Positions 32,801-44,430 of a DNA stretch of 64,000 nucleotides are shown in pieces. The DNA is from Viola odorata (lineage: Eukaryota; Streptophyta; Magnoliopsida; Malpighiales; Violaceae): NCBI GenBank assembly GCA_963691705.1, contig OY829537.1:70081352-70145351 (forward strand), read 5' to 3'. The position numbers were made by a program, and so were the translations under genes. A model generated the notes under the pieces. The model was not told the DNA's origin, ran no database searches, and saw only the letters and a program-made list of their open reading frames with translations. Within the stretch, counting starts at the first letter, position 1, and each line of letters begins with the position of its first letter.

Positions 32801-35800
32801 GCTCCATGATGGAAATGCGAGCTGGGGTTTTCTTTAGCTGTTCGATGATGCTGAACTCGCTCTATTTCATGATCTTGAGGAACTCAGCTGTCTCGTCCTC
32901 GGTTACAGGTTTGTTCAACCCTTGCGTCTCTTCTACTGTCTCTTCGTGGATCAAAGGATTTTTTCCTTTGGCCTGTCGTTGTTTCTCTACTTCCTCTGAT
33001 ATGTAGCACCTTCCGGTGCGGGTCATGCCTCCGATATGAGAGGTTTCACTGATAGCGAGTCCTATCAGTGTGACTGCAGGAGGGGTAGTGACCACCGTGT
33101 GTCCGTAGTTGAATGGGACCGCGTGTAAGTCTCGGCTAGGAGTATTCGCAGCAAATGTGAACACTACTTTGTATGGGGTTGTGGTTGTACTCCTGGTTTG
33201 GGCCACATTTTCGAAGGAATACGGTGCTGGAGAATTATCCTCGATGGCGTTGATGGCTCCTTCGACTTTTCCTTCGGTCTGAATGATCCCGAATGTTGTG
33301 AGTTGCTTGACTTTCTGCTGAAAAAGTCTGCAATCCTAGATTTCGTGCTTGCTTTCCCCTTGGCAGAATAAGCACTGGGCCTGATTATTCTCTGGGTGTG
33401 GTAGGTGTCCATTTTTAGCTAATGCGAAGAACAGTTCTTCATTGGGCGCTTCCTTCACTGAAAGGTGAGAATCGTCGATTCCTTCGGAAAGAATTCCATT
33501 CACCCCAGGATTATGGTGCTGCAGAAGACTGGTTGCTACATCATGACCCTTTGCTAAACCTTTGGAAGAGATTCGTCCGTGTTTGGTCAAATGATCGACC
33601 TTTTCTCTAAAGGAGTAACAGTCTTCTAGGGAGTGTCCTCGGGTTCCGGCATGATATTCGCAGCTAACCATTGGATCATACCAACTAGGGTAAGGTTGGT
33701 TGAGGCGAGAGCGGGGATGGTGTAATCTGCCCTTCTGCCAGGAGGCTTGCGTAGATTTCCTTTAAAGGAAACGGAGGTAGTGACCACGTTGATGAAGGGT
33801 ATGATTCGGAATCCGGGGATTCCCAAGAGGATGGTGATAACGCTACGCTAGAGTGGGAGGGTAGTGTAGAATACCTGACAAGGTAGTCAAATTTCCCGGA
33901 AGACTGGCCCAGGGTGTCAATCTCACGGTCGCCCTTGTCGCGGCGCGTGGAGAACCGTTTGTATGATGAAGTTGACTTTTTCTTTTGGACAATTTAGAGT
34001 GGGATTCCTTTGGAGTTATGCGGGCTAGGAAATCCTTCTCCGATGGCGTTAATGGATCCTTCCTCGTGGGTCACTTTATAGGTTTGTATTACTCCGAAAC
34101 CCGAGAGTTGTCTCACCTTTCCTGCGAACAACTCGCAACCTTGGATTTTATGACCATTGTTTCCTTTGCAGTACATGCAGTGACTTGGATTGCTTTCCTA
34201 GTATGGTATATATCCTCCTCGAGCTAAGGCCAGGAAAGTTGTTCTTGTGGCCAACTCGATATCAAAGAAAAAGGGTCGTCACTTTCTCTTGCTGAGATGG
34301 CGTTCACCCTTCCCTTTCCTTGGGAATGATTAGGGAGAGGGTTGGTGGATGTGTTGGGTCCTTTAGCTAATCCTTCGAAAGATACCCACCCACTTTTGAT
34401 CAAGTGATGAACTTTTGCTTTGAAGGTGAAGCAGTTTTCCAAAGTGTGACCCGGGGCTCCAGCGTGGTATTCGCATCTTACGTTGAGATCATACCATTTT
34501 GGGTAAGGAGGCAACTGAGGGTGAGCTGGAACTGGTACGATCTGTCCGGCTGCCAAGAGATGTTTGTAGATTTCTCCCGCAGGAAGAGAAAGAGGAGGCA
34601 AAGGCCCTCGGTTCCACCGATTGTTTGACGTGTTTTGGTTATTTGGGTCCTTTGGTGGGCTATATGGCTTAGGTTGCATGGGTTGTAATGTTTGTGCTGT
34701 AGGTGGTGGGAAATATGTAGGATTTTGAGGCACGATATTAGCAACGGGTGGTGAGGTAAAAGGAAAGAAAGTGGGTTGATATAGTGATGGTAAAGGATAG
34801 GGCGGTGGCGATAAATAAGGCGGAGGTGGTGGAAATGATTACCCGTGATTAGCTTGGGGAGTGACAAATCCAACATCTCTTTTCACGGCGGACGCTTTCT
34901 TTGGCGCAGACTCTGGTGCCGAAGGTATGATTCGTCCGGACTTAATCCCTTGCTCGACTCTTTGGCAATTAGGACCATGTCGGAGAAACTGTTTGAAGGA
35001 TTCGAGATCAGGTAGGTGTAGTAGGGAGCTTTGAAGGTGTGCAAGAAAATCGACAAGAGTTCCTTGTCACTTAAAGGAGGAGAGATTCTGGAAGCCAATT
35101 CTCTCCATCTCTGAGCATAGGTTTTCACAGACTCGCCAATTTTCTTTTCCAAATCTTACAGGTCGGCGCGGTCGGGAGCTACCTCCATGTTGAATTTATA
35201 TTGTCTGTAGAAGGCATCGGACAGGTCTCTCTACGTCCTGATCCTGGCTCTGTCTAGACCCATGTACCAAGTTAGGGCGTGCTTGGTTAAGCTTTCTCGA
35301 AACAGATGAATCAACAACGACTCATTGTAGATCATCTCTGCCATCTTATTGCAATATGCTCTGAGGTGGGTCTTTGGGCACTCGACCCCAGTATACTTTT
35401 CAAAGTTGGGGATCTTGTACTTCGGTGGTATAACAATCCCGGGGACCATGCACATATTGGCGGGACCAGTAGGGTCGAACGGATCAGCCCCTTCAATCGC
35501 TCTGAGTCTTTCTTCGAGCAGATTCAGTCTGTCACTTTTCGGTTTCTCGACCATAATGGGGTTAGAACCGAAGGGTAGTAGAAGTTCCGACGAGAACTGA
35601 GGTTGCACCGGGTTGAAAGCAGGAGGCTGAATTCCCACAGGTCCGGGAACTGTGCTTGGAGGAAGACACGAGGATTCTAGGTGGGCTTGACTTTTGTCGG
35701 AGTCCACGACAGGGTTGGTTGAAAGGTGCTGAAGTGACGTAGCAATTTCTTCACCTGTATTAACCATAGTATTTGCTGTTGTGGGTACAGTGAAGGGACT

Positions 35801-36040
35801 AATCCATCTCCACTGGCCCTCGGGGCCAGAAAGTGGCTGAGGTACTGAAGGTCCTGCGACGGCGAGCGAAGAGGGTTGTCCTACTGTTTGAGTGGGATAA
35901 AAACCTGGTGGGAATTCGGTGGTAGCTTCATCTCTCTCCTTTTTGGCCCTGGCGGCCCTTTCTGTAGTAATCCTAACTTGTTCCTCTAACTCTGCGATTC
36001 TGGCTGTTAGTACTTCATCGGCCTTAGCCTGTTCAGTCAT
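32801..36040 (-). pseudogene. Ogre-like gag with an internal tandem duplication
   Basis: N-terminal coiled coil (TARIAELEEQVRITTERAARAKKERDE at 36040-35900), Pro-rich linker, the Gag domain (CMVPGIVIPPKYKIPNFEKYTG... LTKHALTWYMGLD at about 35430-35235; ESVKTYAQRWRELASRI..PPLSDKELLSIFLHTF at 35140-35020). It then has a Cys/His region. That region occurs twice: CEYHAGAPGHTLENC (near 34475) with YCKGNNGHKIQGC (near 34170), and again CEYHAGTRGHSLEDC (near 33662) with CLFCQGESKHEI.DC (near 33374). The end (32862-33206) leads toward the protease with one in-frame stop just after FLKIMK. Frameshifts occur near 35190, 34860 and 33850. The 3' boundary is the solo LTR. Confidence 0.85.
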
Positions 36041-36912
36041 TTTTCATTTTTGAAGTCTAGTTACGGGGAGCCTGTGCGAAGTAGCTTGCTTTTAAGGAGC
36101 TATCATGAACCTGAAAAAAGGAAAAATATAAAAATGAGTAAGTACAAGTGAGGATATCCAGGTGATGTGCGATCCCGAGGCCTCCACGTTGCTCATTCGC
36201 TTTCTCGACTACACTTTCACTTGATATTTTCAGGGCGGTTGGAGAGGCGAGATATCCCGATTATTGACAAGATACGAAGGAAGCCTCTATTCATTCCAAA
36301 AATGTGAACAATCTGAGATGCTATCTGCGAAACCCAAATCAGCAGAGGCAACCAATACTGCCATGCTAGGAAGATCTCTTTTACACTATGCTTTCAAACG
36401 ACGCAGGGTCTGATGCCTGATGAACCCATTCGAGGGGAGGGACGATGATCTATACCATGAATTTGGAGTTTTGTGATAAGTAAGGAAGACATGGCTATGA
36501 GTGAGAAACGCTCGAATGTTTCGAGTATTCGGTAGGATTTTTTTTGAAATTTTGGTGAGATGATTGTGTTTATCCCAGAGGGATTTTCTCATTTCTTTTT
36601 GCGATGGTCTTTTGAGTTGTATTTGGATGGGCAATTGATATGGAAAGTTGAGGCAATTTAATAAATATCCGAAAGAGTACGACTTTATTAAAAAGTGTTT
36701 ACAAAATATGGTAAACTTGCCAACTACCTAAATTCATCAAAAAATGGCTAAGTAGATGAAATCAGGGATCCTAGTTACATGAAAAAGAAAAGGGGCTGCC
36801 GATATTCGAGTCTTCCAATGAAGGTGTCAACCCTGGAAGTCGGAATTCTCTTGCTCCTGCCAAAGGTATTCCATCGAGGCCATCTCCCCTTTCTGTATTT
36901 CTATCTCGGCCT
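36041..36912 (-). other. Spacer between ORF1 and gag
   Basis: No domain recognised. The spacing of about 0.9 kb between ORF1 and gag is compatible with separate translation of the two frames in Ogre elements. Confidence 0.5.
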
Positions 36913-38669
36913 CTAAAGTTGTAATCCGACTTTTAGTGCCTGGCTCTTCCTATCCCCCAAGTCTGCGCGAGTAGTCAAGATCCTTATCACTGACTCTTTG
37001 TCTTCAATTATGGTACTGGATGCTTCTTTCTTGCGGATTTCGCTGTTCAAACGTTCCTTAAAGTCCCTAAGGGCCACTTTCTGTTTTAATGCTTGTATGC
37101 GGATAACGTCCTTGCTACGTCTTTCCAACTCATTCATCTGAACCTTTAGGCCACATTGATGGGCTTCGGCATCATCCCTTTCCTCTACCATCTGATCCCA
37201 TTCTTTTTGCGTTGCTCGCATCTGTTCTACCACTTGAGAGTAATCCATGACATCCATTCCTTTGCTCACCTGAGATTCCCCTTCTTCTTCCATTGGCTTC
37301 TGATTTTCTGGACGAGGTAAGACATTACCATTAACTCGTCTTAACCTCCACTATGGATATTCCGGTATCGTTGCTGCAGGGGCGACGCGTCCTTTGAGAC
37401 AAAAGGGGTGGGCCCAGTCTTGGGCGTATAGCTGAATGTTCTGATTTTCCCCGGTGTGTGGCAGGTTTGACCTTGTCATGCCGAATGTCATGGGGATTAC
37501 TTGTGTGATGCAAAACTGTTTGAGGACGAGGGTGGGACAATAGTGAGCGCACCCCCATGCTCCGATCAAAGGAACCCAAGGTAAGGGTCCGTAGCAGACG
37601 ATGGGATCAGAGGTCTGCAGCCATTTGGTGTACCAACTGCAGTATTCTCCCGAGAGGTTTATGAATAGGTCGACCCAGATATCTTTATTCTCCATCTCCC
37701 ATTTATCGGTGGTCGTTGCGTTGATAACTCTGAGTAGAGGGCACGATCTTATGTAGCTTACGAAGAATATGGATTGATCTGGAGTCTGTTTGAAGTGGCT
37801 GACCAACCATACTGTCAACAACTAGGTGCAACAGGTAAGTCTTCCTCTCTCTTTCCTTCGGCAAGAGTCCAAAGAGCGAAAGGTCTCGGCCAAGATGGTT
37901 GTTGTAGGATTGATGGCATTTGCCTCCATCTCGTAAAAGACATTGGCTGCTGCAAAGTCGATGGCGTTCCTCATTTTCGGAAAAGGACAAATCCTACGAT
38001 GGCGAAAGCCAGAATCCTTAAGCGTTTTTTCCCGTTGGACAACTAAAATCGCGCCTCAATATCTTACCAACACCAGAAGTAGTCACCTTCTCTGACACGA
38101 GTAGTGATTCCTAACAACTTATCAAGTCTTATTTTGACACTCGAGGAGTCGAGTCGAACATTCTAGTATATGGCCGATATAGTAGATGTGAAGCACATCA
38201 GAGCTGAGTACTCCTCTAGTGTGGGAGTCAAGTCTACCCCTTTGTCGAAAGAGAAGCACCGATAATAGGGATCCTAGAATTTTAGGGCTGCCCGGATGCA
38301 ACCCCAATCAGTCTTCACGTCAACCAGGGTCAGTAGCTTTCCATAACTACCCTCAAACTGTGTCTCCTCGTCTTCAGTCAGCTCATTTCTCAACTTTCGA
38401 ATCCTAGTTAAGTCGAAGTCTACGACTTCTACTTTAACCTTAGTGGTGATCTCAGGGATGAACCCATGTTCCAACAAGTCTCCTCGTGTAGCCTGATCGT
38501 CGAAACTTCGTCCCCAAAAAATATCAAGTGAAAGTAGTGTAGGTGCCGACATATCGAATGAGCAAAAATGGGTCCTGTGGGGAAAATAAAATTTTAAGTG
38601 CCAAGTAACTTGTACGTGTAAGAAATTTGCAGTTCGTATAACAGAAAATTTACGAAAAATGGAGATCAT
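36913..38669 (-). pseudogene. Ogre-type ORF1 (DUF7745-like plant mobile domain) with C-terminal coiled coil
   Basis: Frames 38669-38274, 37821-37351 and 37293-36913 read as one protein interrupted by stops. The N-terminal part has the pattern FEGSYGKLLTLVDVKTDWG, then a TAG at the position of a conserved Trp, then DPYYRCFSFDKGVDLTPTLEEYSALM. This resembles the DUF7745-type domain found in plant Gypsy proteins and in plant-mobile-domain relatives. The middle has Trp-rich LSGEYCSWYTKWLQTSDPIVCYGPLPWVPLIGAWGCAHY. The C-terminal 126 residues are a charged coiled coil (VVEQMRATQKEWDQMVEERDDAEAH...). An extra ORF ahead of gag is a defining Ogre feature; its function is unknown. Family assignment is from memory of the pattern only. 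Confidence 0.7.
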
Positions 38670-39074
38670 GGCAACAAGATAGATAGAGCCACGACAAAGC
38701 AGATATAATCATGATGCACGTGCTGGGGTTCTGATTCTGACTTTTCTAACTGGCTTGAACGGTTCCCGGATGATACCATGAAAAGGTCCCTAAAGTGTCG
38801 TCCAGTGTCCCGATTCCTTGCGAAATCGTGTAACCTTTTGACTATCTTTAGGGGTTCATCCGAGTTGGGATTGGTGAACACTACCCAGGACATATGTCCT
38901 AGGGCGTCACTACTACCCTCCTAATTTGGTAATTGTCCCCGGGGTGTAGGGCACTATGAAATGCATATGACAATTGATATCAAAGCGAATAAATAAACAG
39001 ATCAACAATTTATCAAAGCGGGTAAATAGACAAATAAACACCTCTAAAAAATGAAACCGGCTCCGACCCTAAAT
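38670..39074 (-). other. Ogre-like leader between PBS and ORF1
   Basis: About 400 bp. It holds a 75-codon frame (38893-38666) that begins MSWVVFTNPNSDEPLKIVKRLHDFARNRD, possibly the real N-terminus of ORF1 in a shifted frame. Not otherwise recognisable. Confidence 0.4.
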
Positions 39075-39092
39075 TCCCTAGTGAAGTCACCA
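39075..39092 (-). other. Ogre-like primer-binding site
   Basis: On the minus strand, three bases after the 5' LTR end ...GCGCGACA: TGGTGACTTCACTAGGGA. Ogre and related Tat elements usually have TGGCGACTCxxCTGGGGA, complementary to a tRNA-Arg 3' end. This copy has diverged by a few transitions. Confidence 0.8.
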
Positions 39093-39648
39093 AACTGTCG
39101 CGCCCCGAAAATAACAAAAAATGTATCCGCGAGTGTGCAACGAATCTGAGACCTTACGATGCTCGGCGTAAAAGGACGCCTCGCAACATGCAATGAAGTC
39201 GCCACCCTAAGTTTGTCTCTAGGTTTAGGGAACCTTAATCGTCATGGCATAAAAATAAAATAAAATAAAAACTAAAAAACTAAAGGCATAAAAAAAGGGT
39301 CTGAACCCCAGACAAAGGTTCGGGGTCGTATTATGGTATTGGGAAGGTGTTAGGCACCCAAGTCACATCCGAAAATGGTTACCGGTTGATAAGAGAGGTG
39401 TTTAAAAGGTGTTTGATAAAATGCGTTTTGAAAGGGGATCCTTAGAGGAATCGTCACTTTGGTCTTTTCCATGATCGGGACCGTTCAGGAATAATTAATC
39501 GTTGTATGGGGCTACCGTTTTAAAAATCTTTTCGAACGGGGTTACCGTTTTCAAGACCGATTGATTATTCCTGATCGTAGCGTGATGGGACTGAATTTTC
39601 CGTAAGATCGAATGAGCGCCCTCTATTTCATCATCGGACTTATGCATG

Positions 39649-41069
39649 TGACGTGCTGTCGAGACACCTCAAAATTAATAATAAAACCTGCAGACTAGTG
39701 CACAAATAAATTGTGTATAGTGATACAGGGTCGATCCACAAGGACTAAGGTGACACTATCTTGTGTTGTGCGGCAAAGGCAATCAGATCAGAACAGTAAC
39801 AAGGAACGGGGGGGATTTCAAGAGTTGGTTGATTAATTTCTAAGAAAGCAGTAACAGACAGTAATAAAATGAGTAATGAATCAATAGAGAAGGGAGTTCC
39901 CAGTAGGAATCTATCTCGGGTTGCTTTCAAAGTCGGTTGGTCATTGGTGCAATGATCTTCTAGCCCTCGCTGATAGACGCGCTATAGGGACCAGGTACGT
40001 TTAGGTCTCCTACTTCCTTTCGTACGAGAAACCACTCCAAGGTACGTTTATGGAGTAGTCTTGACACTTTGTCGTCTCCCAAGGTACGTTTATGAGAGCA
40101 ATACTCAAAGGCCCATGAAGATGAAGGAAGACGCGTCCAGGGCGAGACACTTAGTACATTCGAGGCTCTACCCTGATTACTTACTTAACCCAATCAAATG
40201 AAACCAGCGACCTGATAACTCGGATTGGTCGTCTACTTTACCCTGCAGCTTCGCGTTAGTTATAACCACAGTGATGACTTTAATCGCCTAGGGCAAACAG
40301 CTAGTTGATCAGGCTAGTAGTAGTCCTAGTAGAATTAACAAGAAATCGTTAAATAAATAAATACCAAACAGGGATATATTAATTTCACTTCGACCTCACA
40401 GCCTTCTTAAGCAACCTTTGATGATCCTACCAAGAACAAATGAGTTTAGCTACTCATAATAAAATTAAAACAAATAAAATAAATAAATTGCATCAAAGAA
40501 GGAGAAGGGAATGAGAAAACTCTTTATTATTGCCGGCCGGAGCAAAGCTCCGGTTTATTGAATGGAAAATAGAGAGTTATGGTCGTGGCTGCCAACTCCA
40601 AAAGTGGAAGATGAAAGATCCCCCCCAAACCCTAAAGCTAAAAGGGTTTATAAAAGAAAATTACAAAAAGGGAAAATCCTAAAATGGAAATTAATTAAAA
40701 GGGAAAATCCTAATTTAATTGGAGTTGATCTTGGAATATTTTCTTGCCAAAATGGGAGAGATCTGGATTAATTGGAGAGAATCAGCGGATTTCCTTCTTT
40801 AAAAAGAAGTTTCCTTGTTCGTTCTTGGCCAGCTGTCGCTGTCTGCACATAAATGCAGGGGCAAGCCGCTGCCTGTATGCTGTCTGCCAACTGCTGCTAG
40901 GCCTAGCTGCTCAAGTCCGTCCAGAATCCATGAAAATGCATCTTTTTGATATTTCCTTTCCATAAGCTCTGATCTATAAAATAGTAGGAAAACAGAAGGA
41001 GATCAGTAGCAACATGCCCAAAAAGGGCTAGGAAAGGAATGGGAAATTAGTACAAAATGCATCATATCA
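39649..41069. mobile_element. Solo-LTR-like element (1421 bp) nested in the Ogre-like LTR, flanked by GCATG
   Basis: Starts TGACGTGCTGTCGAGACACC, ends AAATGCATCATATCA, and is flanked by GCATG on both sides (39644-39648, 41070-41074). The empty site is seen in the related LTR at 49100-49130 (GCCATGCATGATTAATTGATTAATTACTA), where the host sequence runs on without it. TG...CA ends, a 5-bp duplication and the absence of proteins indicate a solo LTR or small LTR element. The family was not identified. Confidence 0.85.
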
Positions 41070-41394
41070 GCATGATTAAATTAATTACTACGTGATTCTA
41101 TTATGGATAGCTTAACAGAGTACAAATTTAAATGAGAGGTTTTGAAGTGATAAAACTGATGTGGGATCAAAGCCACCAAGTACATGCAGTCAATATAAGC
41201 GGAATTTAAAATCAAACGAACATGGCATTGTAAGCAAGTCTTTAAACAAGTTGTTCATATGGGTTGATTTTAATTCGTACAATTACTATTTACAGAAAAG
41301 CATTGAATAAATAAAAGGGAGCGAAAGGCGTACTTTCGAGCAAAGCTTGAATTTAAAACTTACAAAGTGAGAGTGTTAGTGATAGCTCGAAAAA

Positions 41395-41890
41395 TAAATA
41401 AGCAATTTATGAATGCGAAAATTTAAATAATGACTTGATACATACGAAAATTTAAATGATGATTTGCCGAGTGCGAGAAATTAAATGATGATTTGACACA
41501 TACAAAAATTTAAATGATGTTTTGCATGCGAGAAATTTATATGATGACAGTTGATAAGTGCGAAAATTTAAATGATGATTCGACGAAAAATTAAATGATG
41601 ATTTTGACGAAAAATCAAACAGGTGATATTTGCAGGAAAAATTAAATGATTGATGATTTGCCGAAATTTAGCAGTTGACGATTTGCGGAAAATTAAAGCA
41701 GTTGACGATTTGCAGAAAATTAAAGCAGTTGATGATTTGCAGAAATTTAAAGCAGTTGATAATTTGCAGAAATTAAACAGTTGATAATTGCAAAAATTAA
41801 ACGGTTGATAATTGCAGAAATTAAACAGTTGATAATTTGCAGAAAATTAAACAGCTGATAATTTGCAGAAAATTAAACAGTTGATATTTG
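41395..41890. repeat. Degenerate tandem repeats in the Ogre-like 5' LTR
   Basis: First, several irregular units of AAAATTTAAATGATGATTTG (41395-41600). Then about nine units of AAATTAAACAGTTGATAATTTGCAG, 20-27 bp each (41640-41885). Units differ by small indels. Confidence 0.85.
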
Positions 41891-43629
41891 CGACCGACCA
41901 TGTAGGCGGTAAATTGAATTTAAATTGCCGAAAGTAAACTGCGAAAAAATTAAAGTGCGAAGAATTTAAACAGTTGATAGGTACAGAAAATTAAAGTGAC
42001 AATACAAAAAAAAACAGTCATGCTAAATACACGAATATTTTACGAAAAACACGATCCGAGGTCTCGGAAAAATGACAATGGGTTGGGCCCAATTTGAAAA
42101 ATCAAAGAAATGGGCCAAGAATAGTGTCTGGCCCAAGGAAATAAAAAAGAATGGTGATGGGCCAAGCCCATCACCTTTCCTCCTTCTTGCGCGTGGGCTA
42201 AGCCCACGCATGCCACTATTCACCTTCTTCTTCCTTGGTCGCCGGCGACCAAGCTCCGGCCATGGGTGACCGTTTCAAAAAATCTTCATACCGAGATGCT
42301 CGTCTCCTCGACGGCTTCTCGACCATACGAACCTCAAATTTCAGTTTAAATCGTACCGAGTTTAATTTTAAAAAAATGACAAAAATGGTAATTACCGAAA
42401 ACTAATTAATTCTCATGATTTATCTAACGATTTAGAAAATTAAAAGCATGTATTTAATCTACAGCATGCATGTGAATTATTGGCATAAAAACAATCAATT
42501 TATTTGATCAAAAACGTATTTAAATAATTAAAGGAAAGAAAGCGCATGAAAATGAAGGAAAAAGCTTGAAAAAAATTACTTACTGGAAACGTTTGAACTG
42601 TGGCAATCGATGCCCTATATGAGCTATCGATTAAGAGGGAGAAGAAGCAAGATTCTTAGAGTGTGAATTCGTGGTTTAAATCGTTGGAGGGAGTGGCCTT
42701 TTATAGGCCGAAGGTCGCGTGGGGTTAAAGCGCGAGTGCTGCGCGTGGTGGCCGGACGGTCGTGTTGGCGGAGCTAGGGTGCGGTGCTGGCGGAGCTAGG
42801 CGGCTGAGGTGAGTGGTTGGAAGTGACAGGAAGCGACGGGAGCAGGCAGCTCGATGGCCTGCTTCGCTGCTGCTCCACGTCCACGGTGCATGTGCACCAT
42901 GCACCTTTAAATTGTCAACCGTTGATCTGGTTGACTTTCCTTGGTCAACCAGATCAATGGTGATGATCAAGTCCCCTTTTAATCCTATTTAAATGGCCTC
43001 GAGCCATTGTCGCGAACAAATGTTCTGAATTTTCGAGCCGAAAGTGCCAGCGCGTAGAGAAAAATAAGGCGAGTTTAACCGTCTACAGCGAATGAAGAGA
43101 ATTTTTCATTTAATGTGTTTATTTTCTCGCTCGAAAGCATGAAATGTTCGGACGAAAAATAAATGACGTTATGACGAAAATTACGCGAAACGTTGTTGGT
43201 CGGCGTGAATGAAAAAAAGAGTAGGTACTAGTTGATGGAAAACATTTCGCCTTCGAGCTATTGTCCGAGCGAACTTACTCGGGTCCAATAAAAGCTCGAA
43301 CAATTAATAAAAAATAAAAAAGCTAAAAAAAGTGATAAAATACTAAAAATCCTAAATTTCATGCGATGACCTAAAACGAAGAAATAACTAGCAAATGAGT
43401 AACGGATAATTAAAAATGTAATTTTTAAGGCTGAAAATATTAATGATAATAATAATGAAAATACATGACGAAAAATTAAAAGCGTTTCGAACGCTGACGA
43501 TGATAAATATGCGATGAGAATTTAAAAATACTAATGACAGCAAATTAACTAAAAATGACAGTAAGTTAAATAAAATGATGGAAATGCTAAATTTAATTAA
43601 AAATGGCATCAAAATTCGGGTATCAACAG

Positions 43630-43720
43630 CACAAAAATCAACGTTTGATGGAGGCTTGAACTAGTTGAACTCGACTCTGACTTCACTATCACACAACCAA
43701 GTCTACACCGTTTTAATTAT
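43630..43720 (-). repeat. Copia 5' LTR, middle fragment
   Basis: Directly abuts the Ogre-like LTR end. It matches 10236-10345 of the Copia 3' LTR: CACAAAAATCAACG, ATGGAGGCTTGAACTAGTTGAA and CACAACCAAGT. It is the continuation of the LTR that stops near 12472. Confidence 0.85.
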
Positions 43721-44255
43721 GTGCACGTGCAGTGGCTACCAAGAAAATAGCAAGTATGCACCTAAGAGCACTTTATGGCCTTCTAGCACCAGTGCAAGTC
43801 GGCGCTCTTTAGCTACCTTTCTTACTAGGTTGAACTTCTTGAGTAGTAAGAGGTTAGACATGGTTTGCAGAAGAATACCATGTTGCTAACCATGCACCTT
43901 TCGTTTAATAGGAATAATAGTTCTCATCGTTGGGCGAACAGGTTACTAAACAAGACCATATCATTACCCATGACGTATCCGTTTGTGAAAGGATGAAGGT
44001 TGTATAGTCAGGAATGAATGACTAATTTAGGGGAAGCTTGGGTGGATAAAGAGTATATTTAGTTGGACATGTTTGATGAAGTTTCTAGGTTGAGTTTTAT
44101 TTCTTTTTCTGATTAATAATTGATTTCATAAAGAAAATCAACTTTATTTGAAAAAGTTATTCTGAAGGTTGATTGTGAACTTGATGAGGGTAAAGACAAA
44201 CTTGTAAACATGGCTGGAAATACTCCATCCAACCTCTCAACTATCAATGAAAAAT
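43721..44255. other. Unidentified insertion within the Copia 5' LTR
   Basis: About 535 bp absent from the 3' LTR copy at the equivalent point (10345-10358). No domain recognised and no clear terminal repeats. A 74-codon frame at 43665-43889 has no recognisable similarity. Confidence 0.5.
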
Positions 44256-44430
44256 TGAGCTTCTGGCTCTACCTACAATCACCGCACGCATATATAAGAA
44301 GAAAAAATAAAAAATAAAAAAGAAAGAAAGTATATATATATATATATATATAGACTTTATTTCTTTTTTTGCTTTTTTATTTTTTTTCTTCTTCTTTTCT
44401 TTTCTTTTGATTGACTAAAATAAATAACTA
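44256..44430 (-). repeat. Copia 5' LTR, 5'-side fragment
   Basis: Matches scattered parts of 10358-10855: CCTACAATCACCGCACGCAT, the TA microsatellite (44333-44353), CTTCTTTTCTTTTC, and GACTAAAATAAATAACTAC. It ends at a TA where a mariner-like terminal repeat starts. Confidence 0.7.

Larger units (their letters stand above)
19377..43628 (-). mobile_element. Ogre-like Ty3/Gypsy (Tat lineage) retrotransposon, about 24 kb with nested insertions
   Basis: All the hallmarks of the Ogre clade are present in order on the minus strand. They are long LTRs (about 3.1 kb without nested DNA), a PBS resembling the tRNA-Arg type, an extra ORF1 before gag, gag-pro, a putative intron between pro and RT, RT-RNase H-integrase, and a very long 3' noncoding region with minisatellites before the polypurine tract. 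Two later insertions sit inside it: a solo LTR at 29562-32800, and a solo-LTR-like element at 39649-41069 in the 5' LTR. The 3' LTR is truncated at 19377. Several stops and frameshifts make it non-autonomous. The segments are described below. Confidence 0.88.
39096..43628 (-). repeat. Ogre-like 5' LTR (4533 bp including a nested element)
   Basis: On the minus strand it runs from TGTTGATACCCGAATTTTGA (43628) to GGGGCGCGACA (39096). Its 5' 916 bp match the partial 3' LTR at 19377-20310. A 1421-bp element plus its target duplication sits inside, so the native length is about 3.1 kb. Its 3' end shares GGGTGGCGACTTCATTG with the other Ogre-like LTRs here. Confidence 0.93.
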
